A DNA stretch of 47,500 nucleotides from positions 223,796-271,295 of the forward strand of contig CAJNDS010002070.1 in NCBI GenBank assembly GCA_905221605.1, written 5' to 3'. The notes below the pieces were generated by a model. That model ran no database searches, was not told the DNA's origin, and saw only the letters and a program-made list of their open reading frames with translations. How positions within the stretch are numbered: position 1 is the first letter of the stretch; each line of letters begins with the position of its first letter. Positions 9,793 through 18,905 of this stretch are shown piece after piece. Source of the DNA: Symbiodinium natans. Its lineage: Eukaryota; Sar; Dinophyceae; Suessiales; Symbiodiniaceae. The position numbers and the translations under genes are program-made.

Positions 9793-10029
9793 TCAGGGTT
9801 CAGGGTTTTCAGGTTCACGTACTTTTTGTTTTAAATATGATTCAACACTTGATTTCTCCAATGATACTTTATCTTCCATGTTTACAATCACATTTTGTGA
9901 TTCATTATATACCATACTTGACCATGAATCTGCATTCAATGAATGTAAACTATCTGCATCACCTAATGTTGTGCTTTTCAATGTCCAATCGCCATAAAGA
10001 CAAAAATATGATATAAAATGCCATGTTGT
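9793..10029 (-). CDS. AT-rich minus-strand coding-like segment, unknown product
   Basis: The only strongly AT-rich protein-like stretch here. Read on the minus strand it gives a balanced hydrophilic sequence including TLGDADSLHSLNADSWSS and VIVNMEDKVSLEKSSVES, open upstream to about 10029 (ATG at 9981), ending in telomere-derived codons. The + frame over it is dominated by His/Leu/Met shadows. Composition differs sharply from the XKR and PQQ exons, suggesting a different origin (transferred or mobile). No family recognised. Confidence 0.33.
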   Translation of the reverse strand, partial: TTWHFISYFCLYGDWTLKSTTLGDADSLHSLNADSWSSMVYNESQNVIVNMEDKVSLEKSSVESYLKQKVREPENPEP

Positions 10030-10167
10030 CTTTCAGGGTGTTCGGTTAAGGAGGATTCTTTCAATTTGGTGGCTTGACAAGGGCATCGTTTTTTTTGGAA
10101 ACTGTCCTGTAATGATCTGTTTGGGTGCCTGATTGGTTTCCCTTAAGCCCCACTCAACCCGAACATA

Positions 10168-10280
10168 GGGGTCGGAATGATTACTAATATTATTCCCTTA
10201 TGGTCCCTTTATGATCATACGATAATCACCCCAACAAAACCCTGCTCTAACTATTAAGGCGCCTATATTAAACTCCATCT
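10168..10280. mobile_element. Family B dispersed repeat, copy 2
   Basis: GGGGTCGGAATGATTACTAA ... CCCTTATGGTCCCTTTATGA ... ACTATTAAGGCGCCTATA; aligns with 8033-8150. Confidence 0.55.
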
Positions 10281-10292
10281 TGCGGGTTTGCG

Positions 10293-10368
10293 ATGAGTCG
10301 CCAAGTGCTTGCGGGCGCAAAGGCGGTGCATGGGCCGCAAGACAGCGTGGACACCAAGGAGCAGAAGG
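10293..10368 (+). CDS. Exon-like island with ATG, unknown product
   Basis: ATG at 10293 reads MSRQVLAGAKAVHGPQDSVD then TKEQK before GTTGAG; without splicing it stops after one more codon. Upstream is dispersed family B, downstream a TTTAGGG array. Confidence 0.26.
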
Positions 10369-10378
10369 GTTGAGATTT

Positions 10379-10480
10379 TGGGGTTTAGGGTTTAGGGTTT
10401 AGGGTTTAGGGTTTAGGGTTTGGGGTTTAGGGTTTAGGGTTAGGGGTTTAGGGTTTAGAGGTCTTGGGGGGCCTGGGGTC
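10379..10480. repeat. TTTAGGG array
   Basis: Six clean units followed by degenerate ones that run into the 10536 open region. Confidence 0.8.
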
Positions 10481-10535
10481 GGGGTTTAGGGACTTTGGGG
10501 AGGGGTCTAGATCAACTGGGGGCTGTAGAGTGTGT

Positions 10536-10754
10536 ATGGGCTTTAGATCTCTGGGTGCAATTCTTATAGACCCGGAGCCATTGCTGCGTACCGGCGCAGA
10601 GGGAGATGCCGACAAGGCTCTCTTTTCACATGATGAAAAGGCCATATTTACGATACTGTTTGTTTATTTCCCTTATTGTCACAAAGATGATGGGAGCCCT
10701 GCTTCAGTTCCTAAACAAACACCCCAGCATTTTACCACTAACATGACTACATGA
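10536..10754 (+). CDS. Open region, 72 codons, unknown product
   Basis: From ATG at 10536, or from the acceptor-like GGCTTTAG at 10546, reads IDPEPLLRTGAEGDADKALF and on to a stop at 10752. The minus strand is also partly open. First half looks more protein-like than the second. Confidence 0.25.
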   Translation: MGFRSLGAILIDPEPLLRTGAEGDADKALFSHDEKAIFTILFVYFPYCHKDDGSPASVPKQTPQHFTTNMTT

Positions 10755-10835
10755 CGGTAACTTACTTAAACCTAAACCCGAAACCCTAAATCCTAAATCC
10801 TAAACCCTAAACCCTAAACCCTAAAAGTTCCTTAG

Positions 10836-10954
10836 CGCAGAGCACCAGCACGTCCTTCTTGCGGTGATAGAAGGAGCTCAACCCCGCCCTTGTCCGCGAC
10901 CCTGCTACCGGCGCCACCCTTGGTTGTCCTCTTCTTTTTTTGGTTTTGGAGGGG
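10836..10954 (+). CDS. Exon-like island, unknown product
   Basis: After TTCCTTAG; reads AEHQHVLLAVIEGAQPRPCP and on into the TTTAGGG array at 10955. A CCCTAAA array lies upstream. Confidence 0.27.
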
Positions 10955-11100
10955 GTTTAGGGTTTAGGGTTCAGGGTTTAGGGTTTAGGGTTTGGGGTTG
11001 TCTCTCCTCTTTTTTGTTGTTTGGGGGGGGGGGGGGGGTAGGGTTTAGGGCTTAGGGGCTATAGTGTTTAGGGTTTAGGGTGTAGGGTTGGGGGGGTGAA
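10955..11100. repeat. TTTAGGG units with an 18-bp poly-G tract
   Basis: Degenerate units either side of a poly-G run at about 11021-11038. Confidence 0.75.
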
Positions 11101-11158
11101 GAGTTGAGAGGTTTAGGGTTGGTTCAATCTTAAGGGTCGGGGGTTTTCGGCATTGTAG

Positions 11159-11208
11159 ATTCGACTTGGAAGGCCCTTTGTGAGGCTTCATTTCCCTGTT
11201 TGAGAAGG
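11159..11208 (+). CDS. Exon-like micro-island, unknown product
   Basis: After TCGGCATTGTAG; reads STWKALCEASFPCLRR before GTTTAGGG. Confidence 0.2.
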
Positions 11209-11566
11209 GTTTAGGGTTTAGGGTTTGGGGTTTAGGGTTTAGGGTTTCTAGGAAGGATCCCAGAAGGTTTCTATCAATCCTACCACCCTCGATAACCCTA
11301 GACACACCAAGAAACGTCCTTGCGGAGGTTGCGATTCTTGGGATTGGGTTCGTGCTCGGGGTTTTGGGTTCCGGGTCTAGGGGTTCCGAATCTTTACTCT
11401 TGTTGTTGGTTGCCTGAGAATCCTAGAGGGTGCCAGAGGTGTCCTACGAGGTTTAGGCATCCGTCTCACTTCGAGCCCTAAACCACCCCCTCAACCCTAA
11501 TAAACTTCTTCCCGAATCCCGAAACCCTTGTAGAAAACCCTGAACCCGAGACCCTAAACCGTAAAC

Positions 11567-11838
11567 CCTAAACCCTAAACCCTAAACCATAAACCCGAAA
11601 CCCGAAACCCGAAACCCGAAACCCGAAACCCGAAACCCGAAACCCAAACCCTAAGCTCACCCGAAACCCCAAAGCCAAGTTGCAAGGCGTGGTGGCGGAG
11701 GTGCGAAAAATCGGCAGCGCCGGTCTCCACGGTGAGGGCCCCATTTCGTTGAGGCCTTGAGCTGATTCTCTAAGTGGGCTTGAGGGTAGGGTTTAGGGTT
11801 TAGGGTTTAGGGTTTAGGGTTTAGGGTTTAGGGTTTAG
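11567..11838. repeat. CCCTAAA, homogeneous CCCGAAA block, then opposed TTTAGGG
   Basis: CCCGAAA repeats about nine times (11592-11648). TTTAGGG units at 11788-11838 lie beyond the 11675 island. Confidence 0.85.
11675..11731 (+). CDS. Exon-like island, unknown product
   Basis: Between CCCCAAAG and a near-canonical GTGAGG donor; reads KLQGVVAEVRKIGSAGLH. Directly downstream of a CCCGAAA/CCCTAAA array. Confidence 0.32.
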
Positions 11839-11981
11839 CCTGACTGGTTCTTCGTGGGTTTAGGTTTAGGGCTTCAGGCCTTACGGGTTCTTCAGTAGGT
11901 TCAGGATTTAAGGCCATGCTGGTTCTGTAGTGGGTGTAGGCGCTTTAGGCCTTACTGTTTTTTACTGGTGCTCAGCGTAGG

Positions 11982-12028
11982 TTGGGATGTTCTGCCTTGT
12001 ACTAACAGTCCTTCATAGGGATTATAGC
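11982..12028. mobile_element. Family D small element, copy 4 (left part only)
   Basis: TTGGGATGTTCTGCCTTGTA.TAACAGTCCTTCATAGGGATTA. Confidence 0.5.
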
Positions 12029-12342
12029 TAAACCCGAAACCCCTAAACCCTCAAGAAGACAGAATAAATAGAAATTGTATGTGGTATCATTTCGAATTTC
12101 CGACTTTTTTGTCTAAACAACTGACAAGCCGAGCTGAAGTAAATTAATTCAACAATGCCTCCCGGAGGTAAAATATTCAATTTACTTAAACCTCTGGGGT
12201 CCCCCCCCCCCCTTCCCTCCAAGCTCCTAAAACTTGAAATGGGTCCGGCCAACCTTTTGTACTCATGTTGGAGGCCCTGGCAAAGGCACCAAAATGAGCG
12301 CCTAAACCTTAAACCCTAAAAAGTGATGGAGCAAAGCACCTC

Positions 12343-12610
12343 AACCCTAAACCCTCAACCCTAAACGCTAAGCCCTAAGCCCTAAACCCTAAACCCTAAA
12401 ACCTAAACCCTAAACCCTAAACCCTCAACTACAAACAAGGTGCCATGGCTTGGGCCCCGGGCCTCTACGCCATGGCCACCTGTGACACCTTGGTCGTGTA
12501 CCGCACGACGAAGCGCTAGGTTTAGGGTTTAGGGTTTGGGGTTTAGGGTTTGGGGTTTGGGGTTTGGGGTTTGGGGTTTGGGGTTTGGGGTTTAGGGTTT
12601 TCGGTTTCGG
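12343..12610. repeat. CCCTAAA array, island, TTTAGGG/TTTGGGG array
   Basis: Opposed arrays flank the 12440 island. Confidence 0.8.
12440..12519 (+). CDS. Exon-like island ending in TAG, unknown product
   Basis: After CTACAAACAAG; reads AMAWAPGLYAMATCDTLVVY then RTTKR and TAG, immediately followed by a TTTAGGG array. Could be a terminal exon or splice within the array. Confidence 0.27.
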
Positions 12611-12728
12611 GTTTAGGGCTCTAGGGCTTTAGGGTTTAGAGTTGGGGCTTTCGGGTTTTGGTTTCCTGTTTAGGGTTTAGGGCCTAGAGGTTCAGGGTGT
12701 CGGGTCGAGAGTTGATATCTTCAGATGG

Positions 12729-12786
12729 GGGCGCGGCTCCCGCAGCAGACGGACCAACTTCGCCAAGGGCGATTTCAAAACGCAAA
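12729..12786 (+). CDS. Exon-like island, unknown product
   Basis: ATATCTTCAG is followed by an open stretch (MGARLPQQTDQLRQGRFQNA in one frame; a lysine-rich alternative in another) and GTGCGG. Confidence 0.2.
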
Positions 12787-13204
12787 AAGGTGCGGACGTT
12801 GCAGCTTAGGGTTTAGGGTTTAGGGTTTAGCGTTTAGGGTTACGGGTTTTTAGGGTTTATAGGGCTTGGGGTTTTGGTTTCAAGGTTTCGGCTTGCTGCA
12901 ATGAACCCGAAACCTCTGGACCCTCGTCCTCTGGCCGTAAATCCTCAGCCGCGGTTTAGGGTCTAGGGTTTAGAGCTTAGGGCTTAGGGTTTAGGGTTGA
13001 GGGTTGAGGGTTTAGGGTTTAGGGCAACCCCGAAACCTCCCCAAAAAGCCCTCAGGGGGTGGGGGGCTGAGGGTTGAGGGTTGCGAGTTTGGGGTTTAGG
13101 GTTTTAGGCTTCCACGGAGCTCTGTCAACTCCAAAACCGTTAACCTTCAACCACTGCCGAAGCCGTGAACCTTAAGCCTCAACTCCAAACTTACGACCCT
13201 CAAG

Positions 13205-13615
13205 CACTTTTTAACTTCAGCCCTTAAAGTGCCCGAGTTCAGACTCGGAATTCTGTAGGCCCGTGGGATATTGGATATCTTCCCTCACAGGGTTTAAGAG
13301 GACACTTTTTAGGAATAGTTTTTTTTCAGAGGGTTTTCAGGGCCGTCCTAGAGAAAGACAATCATGAGATATGTTTGGCTTTGAAGCTATGGCCTGCAGC
13401 TCGTTAATTCCTGCAACCTTAGATCGTTAGCCTTTTTGTTAAGCTTTAAATGTGGGACTGCGCCATTTTGTTTATGTAGAATCCTACTACTATATCTAAA
13501 AAGGTCGACCTTTTTGTGGCTAGGGCATTCAGCCGCTAAGTTAATGTGAACGGATTTTTCCAAAAATCAGCAGGCAACAATTCAGTTTTAAGCAACGTTA
13601 AGCATAGCATGTGCC
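13205..13615. other. Array-free spacer, no gene seen
   Basis: About 400 bp of mixed, moderately AT-rich sequence with T-runs and no telomere units, no long frame and no recognisable RNA gene. Confidence 0.5.
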
Positions 13616-13802
13616 CCTAAACCCGAAACCCGAAACCCTAAATCCTGAACCCTGAACCCTGAACCCTAAACCCTAACCCCTTACCTCTTATTATTAGCCC
13701 CTTGTTTGGAATATGGTTACTGGGCTACCCAGCCCCCTTGCTCGCCGTTGGAGCTTCCAAGTCTTGATCGAACGCTGAAGGGCGCCCTGCAACCGGCAAC
13801 TC

Positions 13803-13950
13803 GCGCCCTAAATCCTGAACCTATAAACCCTAAACCCTGAACCCTAAACCCTCAGCCCTGAACCCTGAACCCTAAACCCTAAACCCTAAACCCTAAACCC
13901 TAAACCCTAAACCCTAAACCCTAAACCCTAAACCCTAAACCCTAAACCCT
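13803..13950. repeat. CCCTAAA array with CCCTGAA units
   Basis: Pure for about 80 bp at its right end. A poly-C run of about 21 bases follows at 13983. Confidence 0.85.
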
Positions 13951-14284
13951 CAAGTCAGTCCCAACTAAACGAGCCCTGAAGGCCCCCCCCCCCCCCCCCC
14001 CCCTCATAGGAACCCTGCAGAAAGCAAGGCAACATCGTTAGTGTTTTAGGGTTTAGGGTTTAGGAGGGTTTAGGGTTTAGGGTTCCCACTACCCTACTAC
14101 CATCCCCCCACCCCCTCCTCACACGCTCCTACGTACCAGAATTCGGGAACTAGGGGGGGAAGATTTGGGTGAGAAGTGGGGGTGAAGTGTAGCGGGCGCT
14201 GCAAGCCCTAAACCTAATAATCCAAGTTTAGGGGCCTTGCGTTAAAAGCTTAGTGTTTAGGGCCGTCGGCCATCGGAACAACCC

Positions 14285-14453
14285 CGACAGCATAAACCCT
14301 AAACCCTTAGCCCTAAACCCTAAACCCTAAGCCCTAAACCCTAAGCCCTAAACCCTAAACCCTAAACCCTAAACCCTAAACCCTAAACCCTAAACCCTAA
14401 ACCCTAAACCCTAAACCCTAAACCCTAAACCCTAAACCCTAAACCCTAAACCT
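14285..14453. repeat. CCCTAAA array
   Basis: Begins with CCCTAAG variants and becomes pure for about 110 bp, ending 7 bp before the ATG at 14461. Confidence 0.85.
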
Positions 14454-14460
14454 CTGCGCA

Positions 14461-14518
14461 ATGCGCCGTTGGCCCGGCTGGCTGTTGCTCAGCTTGCTTG
14501 TTGCACAGCTCAGGCTCG
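14461..14518 (+). CDS. Candidate first exon with signal peptide
   Basis: ATG immediately after a 160-bp CCCTAAA array. MRRWPGWLLLSLLVAQLRL is a typical signal-peptide or signal-anchor start, and a good GTAAAG donor follows at 14519. Without splicing it stops after six more codons. Confidence 0.33.
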
Positions 14519-14529
14519 GTAAAGGGCTT

Positions 14530-14670
14530 CGGGTTTAGGGCTTAGGGTTTTAGGGCTTAGGGCTTAGAGTTTAGGGTTTAGGGTGTAGGGCTTAGGGCTT
14601 CGGGCTTAGGGTTTAAGGTTCAGGCCTTCTTTACGGTTTAGGGTTGAGGGTTGAGGGTTTAGGGTTGAAG
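14530..14670. repeat. Degenerate TTTAGGG units
   Basis: Opposite orientation to the array before the 14461 island; includes TTGAGGG variants. Confidence 0.7.
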
Positions 14671-14694
14671 CTTGGGGAGAGATGTGCCAGGGTG

Positions 14695-15262
14695 TACCAA
14701 GGGATTAAGACTCGTACCACTTAATGTTGTCTGCTGATTAGTGTGACCCCCCCCCCCCCCCCTCAACGAAAGGATCCCCCTCTTTAGTGTGGGGGGGGGG
14801 GGGGGGGGGCTTTTGGGGGGGGGGGGGGGGGAGGACTGAGAAGGCCCAGAAGGAGCTCCAGAAGCTTCCTTCAAAGGAGCTCAGAAGGCTTTCTTCTTTA
14901 CTTTCTCAGAAGAATTTCAGAAGGATAGTGCTGCTCAGAAGGAACCATGGTCTCTCAGGCTCAGTTCATTCAGAAGCTATTTCTAGACAACAACACCATT
15001 CTACGGCCTCGCCGAAATTTTGCATCGCCCGATTTTTTTTCACAATTCCGGGGGTCCGCCTCAAATAGATCCCCCTGAATAATTTTTGGATGTTTTCCAC
15101 AATTCCGGGGGAGCACACTAATCAGGATACAACATTAATGGGTCCCCTTGTTCTACTCTTGGTAATGACCCTTGCATTCCCTTCACGGATCTTTTAGCAG
15201 GGCCCAACAAAACCCGAGGGTACAACCTTAAAGGGTCCAAGGTACAACCCCTATGGACCCTA
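14695..15262. repeat. Family F dispersed repeat, copy 1, split by an insertion
   Basis: Left part CAAGGGATTAAGACTCGTAC (14697-14716) and right part from 15139 (TGGGTCCCCTTGTTCTACTC ... AAGGTACAACCCCTA) together align with the unbroken copy at 33971-34118. The break is the TTAA element listed next. Confidence 0.7.
14725..15134. mobile_element. 410-bp non-autonomous element with TTAA target duplication
   Basis: TTAA at 14721-14724 and 15135-15138 flank inverted ends TGTTGT..CTGATTAGTGTG that match at 19 of 21 positions. The interior holds poly-C and poly-G runs, repeated CAGAAGG motifs and two copies of CACAATTCCGGGGG. The ORFs across it are repeat-driven and not genes. TTAA duplication is typical of piggyBac-type transposition; no transposase is present. 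Confidence 0.75.
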
Positions 15263-15320
15263 AACTCTAAAGCCCTCAACCACAGAGGATTTAGGGTGTA
15301 GGGTTTAGGCTCCTATGCAG

Positions 15321-15385
15321 AGCTGATCACCACGACTTTCTTCTCCCCACTCCTAGTTTTCATCGCGCTGCGTGTGGAGACTAGG
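15321..15385 (+). CDS. Exon-like island, hydrophobic
   Basis: After TCCTATGCAG; reads LITTTFFSPLLVFIALRVET, one possible membrane helix, into GTTTAA. A second strong acceptor (CTTCTCCCCACTCCTAG) lies inside at 15354. Confidence 0.25.
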
Positions 15386-15444
15386 GTTTAAAACCCCAAA
15401 CCCCAAACCCTAAATCCCAAAGTTTCAGGGGTGATAGGAGAAAG

Positions 15445-15558
15445 ATGGCCCCTGCAAGTCAGGCCATTGGCTCTCAATCGCTTGCTGCTGGTTGCTCGGC
15501 CTTTTCAGCACCCCCCTCGCCCCCCCTCCCCACCTCACACAGGCTCCTAAACCCTCGG
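15445..15558 (+). CDS. Exon-like island, 38 codons, Ser/Pro-rich
   Basis: Phase 0 to 0 from ATG after GAGAAAG to GTTTTG; reads MAPASQAIGSQSLAAGCSAF then a proline-rich tail. CCCCAAA units upstream, TTTAGG units downstream. Confidence 0.28.
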
Positions 15559-15699
15559 GTTTTGGGTTTAGGTTTGTAGCAGAACCCTGCTCAACAAGTA
15601 CCATGGATTGTCAAAAAACGCCAATCCTAAAGCCGTAACCCTGAAATCCCTGAACCTCCCTAAGCCCCCCCAAAATTACCTTCAATCCGAATCCTGCAT

Positions 15700-15921
15700 T
15701 TGGGAGTCGTGGTGTTCCCAGACATCTGCTTCAAAAAAAAGCTCTCAGCCCTAAACCCTAAACCCTTAAAGGTACTCATGGAATGTCCTGGAGTGACGTC
15801 CCTTCCGGTTCCGGGCCAAAAGCGGCGGAAGGGTTTAGGGGTTGAGGCTGCAACATGGCATGGCGAAAGGGAAGCGCAGGCGAGATATCGCGTAGGAGAA
15901 GGGTCCCTGCTAGAGGTCCCC
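15700..15921 (+). CDS. Open region, unknown product
   Basis: Reads through two short telomere-like patches. Parts look coding (VLMECPGVTSLPVPGQKRRK; EAATWHGEREAQARYRVGEG) and may be two exons, after CCTTAAAG at 15768 and after GGTTGAG at 15846, each ending at a GT of a TTTAGGG unit. Confidence 0.24.
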
Positions 15922-16063
15922 CTGGGGTTTAGGGTTTAGGGTTTAGGGTTTAGGGTTAGGGTTTAGGGTTTAGGGTTTAGGGTTTAGGGTTTAGGGTTTA
16001 GGGTTTAGGGTTTAGGGTTTAGGGTTTAGGGTTTAGGGTTTAGGGTTTAGCGTTTAGGGTTTA
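15922..16063. repeat. TTTAGGG array
   Basis: About twenty nearly perfect units. Confidence 0.88.
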
Positions 16064-16069
16064 GGGGCA

Positions 16070-16108
16070 GGGTCCCTTTGAACAGCCCTTCTTGGGGTCT
16101 TCCGCCTG
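16070..16108 (+). CDS. Exon-like micro-island, unknown product
   Basis: After GGGGCAG at the end of a TTTAGGG array; reads GPFEQPFLGSSAW before GTATCC. Confidence 0.18.
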
Positions 16109-16144
16109 GGTATCCCTAGATGGCTGGAATCTCGAAGCATCCGA

Positions 16145-16298
16145 AAAACCCGAAACACCCGAAACACCCGAAACATCCGAAACATCCGAAACACCCTAAA
16201 CCCTAAAACCTAAACCCTAAACCCTAAAACCCAAAACCCCAAACCCTAAACCCCAAACGCGAAACCCTAACCCCTAAACCCTAAACCCCAAACTCAAG
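16145..16298. repeat. CCGAAACA block then CCCTAAA-type array
   Basis: An 8-bp CCGAAACA variant repeats about six times before CCCTAAA and CCCCAAA units. Confidence 0.75.
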
Positions 16299-16370
16299 GA
16301 TGCCAAAGAGCTGAGCGGCTGCAAAGCGCGCCTGGCGTTGGCCGATCGGCGGGCCATCCACGTGGCCAAG
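16299..16370 (+). CDS. Exon-like island, 24 codons, unknown product
   Basis: Phase 0 to 0 between ACTCAAG and GTGTGG; reads DAKELSGCKARLALADRRAI then HVAK, a helical, well-balanced peptide. CCCTAAA-type array upstream and TTTAGGG-type array downstream. One of the more convincing unassigned exons. Confidence 0.4.
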
Positions 16371-16373
16371 GTG

Positions 16374-16540
16374 TGGGGGGGGGGGGGGGTTTAGCGTTTG
16401 GGGTTTAGGGTTTGGGGGTTTAGCGGTTTAGGGGTTTAGGGTTTCGGGTGTAGGGTTTAGGGTTTGAAGTTTAGGGTTTGGGGTTTGGGGCTTCGGGTTT
16501 AGGGTGCAGAGTTTAGGGCTGTGAGGGCTTAGGGTTTTTG
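16374..16540. repeat. Poly-G run then degenerate TTTAGGG
   Basis: About 16 G followed by TTTAGCG, TTTGGGG and TTTAGGG units. The unique stretch 16541-16738 holds no gene I can support. Confidence 0.7.
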
Positions 16541-16738
16541 GTACCTTCCGGTTCCTAGAAGAGCGAGTACGGTGATTTGGGGGGCTTTTGTTTTTTGTTT
16601 GGCGGTCCTTGTCGGAGAGGGCTTAAGGCTCAGGATTTCGAGTTCGGGTTGTGGGTTGTTAGGGATTGGGTTTTGAGGACTCAGCCCCCCTTGCTGACTT
16701 AGCCCATAGTTGGACTACAACCTTCCTTTCTCTCGTAG

Positions 16739-16820
16739 GTACAAGAAAGATAAACCTTCTTCTTTTCTTGCCTGTGTTAGGCATTGGCGCCATAAACAAT
16801 GGCGTATGCTATTTCAATGA
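16739..16820 (+). CDS. Candidate terminal exon, unknown product
   Basis: Strong acceptor CTTCCTTTCTCTCGTAG; reads YKKDKPSSFLACVRHWRHKQ then WRMLFQ and TGA. No array adjoins it. Confidence 0.33.
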
Positions 16821-16964
16821 AATTCACACACACACACATCTTGTTACTTTTTGGGCCCAGAGGGTCCACATTGCTGCGCATTTTGCTATACTTTTGCTGT
16901 AAAGGGATGAGGGTGGAGGGTACTAGGCAATTAGAATTCCGGATTCAAGGTTCCTTCAACCCTA

Positions 16965-17105
16965 AACCCGAAACCCGAAACCCGAAACCCTAAACCCTAA
17001 ACCCTAAACCCTAAACCCTAATTTTAAACCCTAAACCCTAAACCCTAAACCCTAAACCCTAAACCCTAAACCCTAAACCCTAAGCCCTAAAACCGAAACC
17101 CTAAA
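16965..17105. repeat. CCCGAAA then CCCTAAA array
   Basis: Interrupted once by ATTTTAAA. Confidence 0.8.
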
Positions 17106-17149
17106 CATCCCCTAAGCGCTCAACTCCCAACTCCGGGGCCCTTCAACAG

Positions 17150-17243
17150 GTGCTGCAACTCCGCGATGGCGACACGCTGCGAGGCGTCCAGCTTCCAAGG
17201 GCTCCAGGGTGCTTCGCGGGGCTTTGGGGCGTCGGCTTTCGGT
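17150..17243 (+). CDS. Exon-like island, unknown product
   Basis: After CCTTCAACAG; reads VLQLRDGDTLRGVQLPRAPG. CCCTAAA array upstream and TTTTAGGG-variant array downstream. Confidence 0.28.
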
Positions 17244-17244
17244 T

Positions 17245-17455
17245 TTCGATTTAGGGTTTTAGGGTTTTTTTAGGGTTTTTAAGGGTTTTAGGGTTTTTTA
17301 GGGTTTTTTAGGGTTTTTAGGGTTTTAGGGTTTTTTAGGGTTTTTAAGGGTTTTTAGGGTTTTAGGGTTTTTTAGGGTTTTTAGGGTTTTTAGGGTTTTT
17401 AGGGTTTTAGGGTTTTAGGGTTTTGGGTTTAGGGCTTAGGTTTAGGGTTTTGGAT
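17245..17455. repeat. TTTAGGG array with expanded T spacers
   Basis: Units vary as TTTTAGGG, TTTTTAGGG and TTTTTTAGGG, unlike the fixed heptamer elsewhere. Confidence 0.8.
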
Positions 17456-17460
17456 TTCAG

Positions 17461-17730
17461 ATGTGATGTGCGGTTTTCGGTTTCGTTAGGAGATTTGGCG
17501 TTCAGGTTGAAGCGACTTCTTCGCAGTGTCGCGCAGGCATCTACCCAGTCCATCCCAGTAGAAGCCTTATGCAGTCGCAGATTCACGATGCTAACCAAAA
17601 GGCCAGCGAAAATACAAGATGCCACTGCATCAATGTTTGTGGGTACCGTGCCCACTGAAGATCGGAAGCTCAGGCAGTAAGTTTTACCCTTAGCCCCAAG
17701 CCAAAGCCCTAATCCTACTGCAGGCGACAA
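17461..17730 (-). CDS. Open segment on both strands, unknown product
   Basis: The minus frame reads VGTVPTNIDAVASCIFAGLL and LHKASTGMDWVDACATLRR, including one hydrophobic segment; the + frame is open for 85 codons too. No family recognised. The minus reading looks slightly more protein-like. Confidence 0.2.
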
Positions 17731-17919
17731 CGCGATTCAGGAGTTCCAGCTTGAAGGTTTCGATTTCCCACTTCAGGGCTTAGGTCAGTTTGGGGTTTAG
17801 GGTTCGGGTTTATAGGGTTTGGGATTTGGGGTCTAGGGTTTAGGGTTTAGGGTTTCATGGTTTAGGTGCATAAAGGTTTAGGGCTTAAAGGCTTAGGGGA
17901 ATTTCGAAAACCGCGAACC

Positions 17920-18060
17920 CTAAACCTTGAACCCTGAACCCTAAACCCTAAACCCCAAACCCTAAACCCTAAACCCTAAACCCTAAACCCTAAACCCTAA
18001 ACCCTAAACCCTAAACCCTAAACCCTAAACCCTAAACCCTAAACCCTAAACCCTAAACCC
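17920..18060. repeat. CCCTAAA array
   Basis: About fifteen pure units ending at the 18064 island. Confidence 0.88.
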
Positions 18061-18063
18061 AAG

Positions 18064-18160
18064 AGCGCCTCCCTGCTGGGAGTTGGCATCCTCGGCGGGG
18101 GAGCGGATGACAACGCGACCGTCCGGTGGATCTGGCCGGCTCTTGCCTCAGCTCTGGAAG
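18064..18160 (+). CDS. Exon-like island, unknown product
   Basis: After CCCAAG at the end of a 120-bp CCCTAAA array; reads SASLLGVGILGGGADDNATV then RWIWPALASALE. A T-run and G-run follow instead of a clear donor. Confidence 0.3.
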
Positions 18161-18173
18161 TCTTTTTTTTGTT

Positions 18174-18440
18174 GGGGGGGGGGGGGGGGGGGTCAGCTTG
18201 AACAAATCCTAAACCCTAAACCCTAAGCCCTAAGCCCTAAGCCCTAAGCCCTAAGCCCTAAGCCCTAAGCCCTAAGCCCTAAGCCCTAAGCCCTAAGCCT
18301 TCAGCCCTAAGACCTAAGCCCTAAACCCTAAACCCTAAACCCTAAACCCTAAGCCCTGAACCCTTAGGAAACCCTAAACCCTAAACCATATAACCCTATA
18401 ACCCTATAAACCCTATAAACCCTAAACCCTTAGGAACCCC
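18174..18440. repeat. Poly-G run and CCCTAAG-dominated array
   Basis: A G-run of about 19 precedes some twelve consecutive CCCTAAG units, then CCCTAAA and CCCTATA variants. Confidence 0.82.
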
Positions 18441-18492
18441 TAAACCCCAAACCAGAAAAGCGGTTGTTCTTGCCGAAATCTTAGATCCTTAG

Positions 18493-18550
18493 ACATGTTT
18501 TGGGTCTACTGGGCTTCTGAATCTTACTTCGGCGACGCGCTGCACATTGG
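18493..18550 (+). CDS. Exon-like island, unknown product
   Basis: After GATCCTTAG; reads MFWVYWASESYFGDALHI and ends at GTGAAA, a good donor. Confidence 0.3.
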
Positions 18551-18650
18551 GTGAAAAGCGAAGCCCTGGAACCAACATCCTTCTTAGGTCAGGTTTAGGG
18601 TTTAGGGGCCAAGTGTTTTCCCTGCCACTGACGATGCTTCACGACCATCG

Positions 18651-18905
18651 TTGGGCCGCAATTCAATGTCTCAGAAGTCGCGGCATCAGGCGTCGGGCTT
18701 ACGAGGCAAGCATGATATCGGACTTGCCAACAACATCATCCTCCCTCCTGCGCGATGCATGGCCATAAGGAGTTCAGTTAGAAAGCCTAGAAGCCCCTGT
18801 AAGCCTTTGAATCGTGAGGCTCAGGTTGTATTTAGCTCTTCCTCCAGATGCCCAGACGCCCTCAAGACCTCTTCGGATGGACCTAAACCCTCAACCTTAA
18901 ATTGA
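18651..18905 (+). CDS. Open region, 84 codons, unknown product
   Basis: Reads QKSRHQASGLRGKHDIGLAN and on through a Ser/Arg-rich part to a telomere-like end (PKPSTLN). AATGTCTCAG at 18674 could be its acceptor. Length is within chance for this window. Confidence 0.25.
   Translation: MGRNSMSQKSRHQASGLRGKHDIGLANNIILPPARCMAIRSSVRKPRSPCKPLNREAQVVFSSSSRCPDALKTSSDGPKPSTLN

Noticed and set aside
12895-12953. Exon-like frame MNPKPLDPRPLAVNPQ
   Set aside because: Composition is that of degenerate CCCTAAA text (NPKP, RPLA) and no acceptor precedes it.
14659-15068. Frames rich in Pro or Gly around 14.7-15.1 kb
   Set aside because: They come from poly-C and poly-G runs inside the TTAA element.
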